Of a stretch of 5,651 bases of DNA, positions 5,242 through 5,651 are shown piece by piece. Source of the stretch: Rhizobacter sp. (GTDB lineage Bacteria > Pseudomonadota > Gammaproteobacteria > Burkholderiales > Burkholderiaceae_C); assembly GCA_014380155.1 (NCBI GenBank), contig JACMKJ010000590.1, positions 1 to 5,651 of the forward strand, written 5' to 3'. Numbering within the stretch: position 1 is the first letter of the stretch; each line of letters opens with the position of its first letter. The notes beneath the pieces are model-generated. The model saw nothing but the letters and a program-made list of their open reading frames with translations. It was not told the DNA's origin and ran no database searches. Both the position numbers and the translations under genes were made by a program.

Positions 5242-5651
5242 ATGACACGGTCAGACTTCAATCGGCGGGATGTTCTCAAGGGTGTGGGCGCGGTGGGCGC
5301 CACCGCGGCACTTGGGGGCTTGAGCGGCCTCGCGCAGGCGCAGGCGCCCATCACCGTGGGCTTCATCTACGTGGGCCCGCGCGACGACTACGGCTACAAC
5401 CAGGCGCAGGCCGAGTCGGTGGCCCAGGTCAAGAAGCTGCCTGGCATCAAGGCGATCGAAGAAGAGAACGTGCCCGAGACCACCGGCGTGCAGAAAACCA
5501 TGCAGGGCATGATTGCGCAAGACGGTGCCACGCTCTTGTTCCCCACCTCGTTCGGCTACTTCGACCCGCACATGCTGGCCGTGGCGGGCAAGAACCCCAA
5601 CGTGCGCTTCGCCCACTGCGGCGGCATGTGGACCGAAGGCAAGCACCCCAA
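5242..5651 (+). CDS. BMP-family ABC transporter substrate-binding protein, Tat-exported (3' end outside window)
   Basis: The first 136 codons of a periplasmic binding protein of the BMP (PnrA/Med/BmpA-like) family, whose known members bind purine nucleosides and related compounds and hand them to an ABC importer. Residues 1 to about 34 form a twin-arginine signal: NRRDVLKG, then a hydrophobic Gly/Ala/Leu stretch, then a likely cut after LAQA. The mature part starts with the family strand ITVGFIYVGPRDDYGYNQAQ, followed by EEENVPETTGVQKTMQGMI, GATLLFPTSFGYFD and VRFAHCGGMW, which matches the BMP fold's first half. The start is fixed by AGGAG seven bases upstream and the gene follows a sigma-54 promoter. 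The rest of the gene, and probably the permease and ATPase genes, lie to the right. The family is clear; the exact ligand cannot be read here, and a nitrogen-containing purine is the likeliest guess given the promoter type. Confidence 0.9.
   Translation, partial: MTRSDFNRRDVLKGVGAVGATAALGGLSGLAQAQAPITVGFIYVGPRDDYGYNQAQAESVAQVKKLPGIKAIEEENVPETTGVQKTMQGMIAQDGATLLFPTSFGYFDPHMLAVAGKNPNVRFAHCGGMWTEGKHP

Noticed and set aside
5251..5646. 131-codon open frame on the minus strand at the right edge
   Set aside because: It is the antisense shadow of the BMP gene, which has a good ribosome site, a Tat signal and recognisable family motifs.

Overview
The window looks like chromosomal DNA from a GC-rich betaproteobacterium, most likely a Burkholderiales member of the Rubrivivax/Leptothrix/Roseateles/Methylibium type. 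This is inferred from the strongly GC-biased third codon positions, the style of the carbonic anhydrase and BMP-type binding protein, and the Cache-PAS-GGDEF and PAS-PAS kinase architectures. No species can be fixed from the sequence alone. I see no tRNA, rRNA, CRISPR array, transposase or phage gene.

Layout, left to right. (1) Positions 1-907, plus strand: the 3' part of a periplasmic alpha-carbonic anhydrase gene whose start lies outside the window. (2) 924-2909, plus strand, 16 bases later and probably co-transcribed: a membrane-bound Cache-PAS-diguanylate cyclase with an AGDEF active site and an intact RxxD inhibitory site. (3) 2910-3114: a convergent gap holding a 13-bp perfect inverted repeat and a doubtful minus-strand reading frame. 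(4) 3115-3324, minus strand: a 69-codon Rcp-type response regulator that keeps the start and the very end of the family but has lost the middle, including the phosphoacceptor Asp. (5) 3321-4937, minus strand: a soluble PAS-PAS-HisKA-HATPase histidine kinase, whose stop overlaps the regulator's start (ATGA). (6) 4938-5241: a divergent intergenic region with a consensus sigma-54 promoter pointing right, a TGTATACA palindrome overlapping it, and two CCCGGG palindromes upstream. (7) 5242 to the right edge: the 5' part of a Tat-exported BMP-family (PnrA/Med-like) ABC transporter substrate-binding protein.

How the parts may work together. The left pair joins CO2/bicarbonate conversion in the periplasm to a periplasm-sensing c-di-GMP synthase; a functional link is only inferred from spacing. 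The kinase and its damaged regulator form a two-component operon that probably no longer works as a pair, so the kinase is either an orphan or signals to another receiver. The right-hand gene starts an uptake operon, probably for purine nucleosides or nucleobases, and its sigma-54 promoter suggests control by nitrogen status or another enhancer-binding activator.

The two most notable observations are the in-frame internal deletion of the response regulator, with the join inside a 12-bp GC palindrome, and the sigma-54 promoter with an overlapping GntR-like palindrome upstream of the BMP gene.
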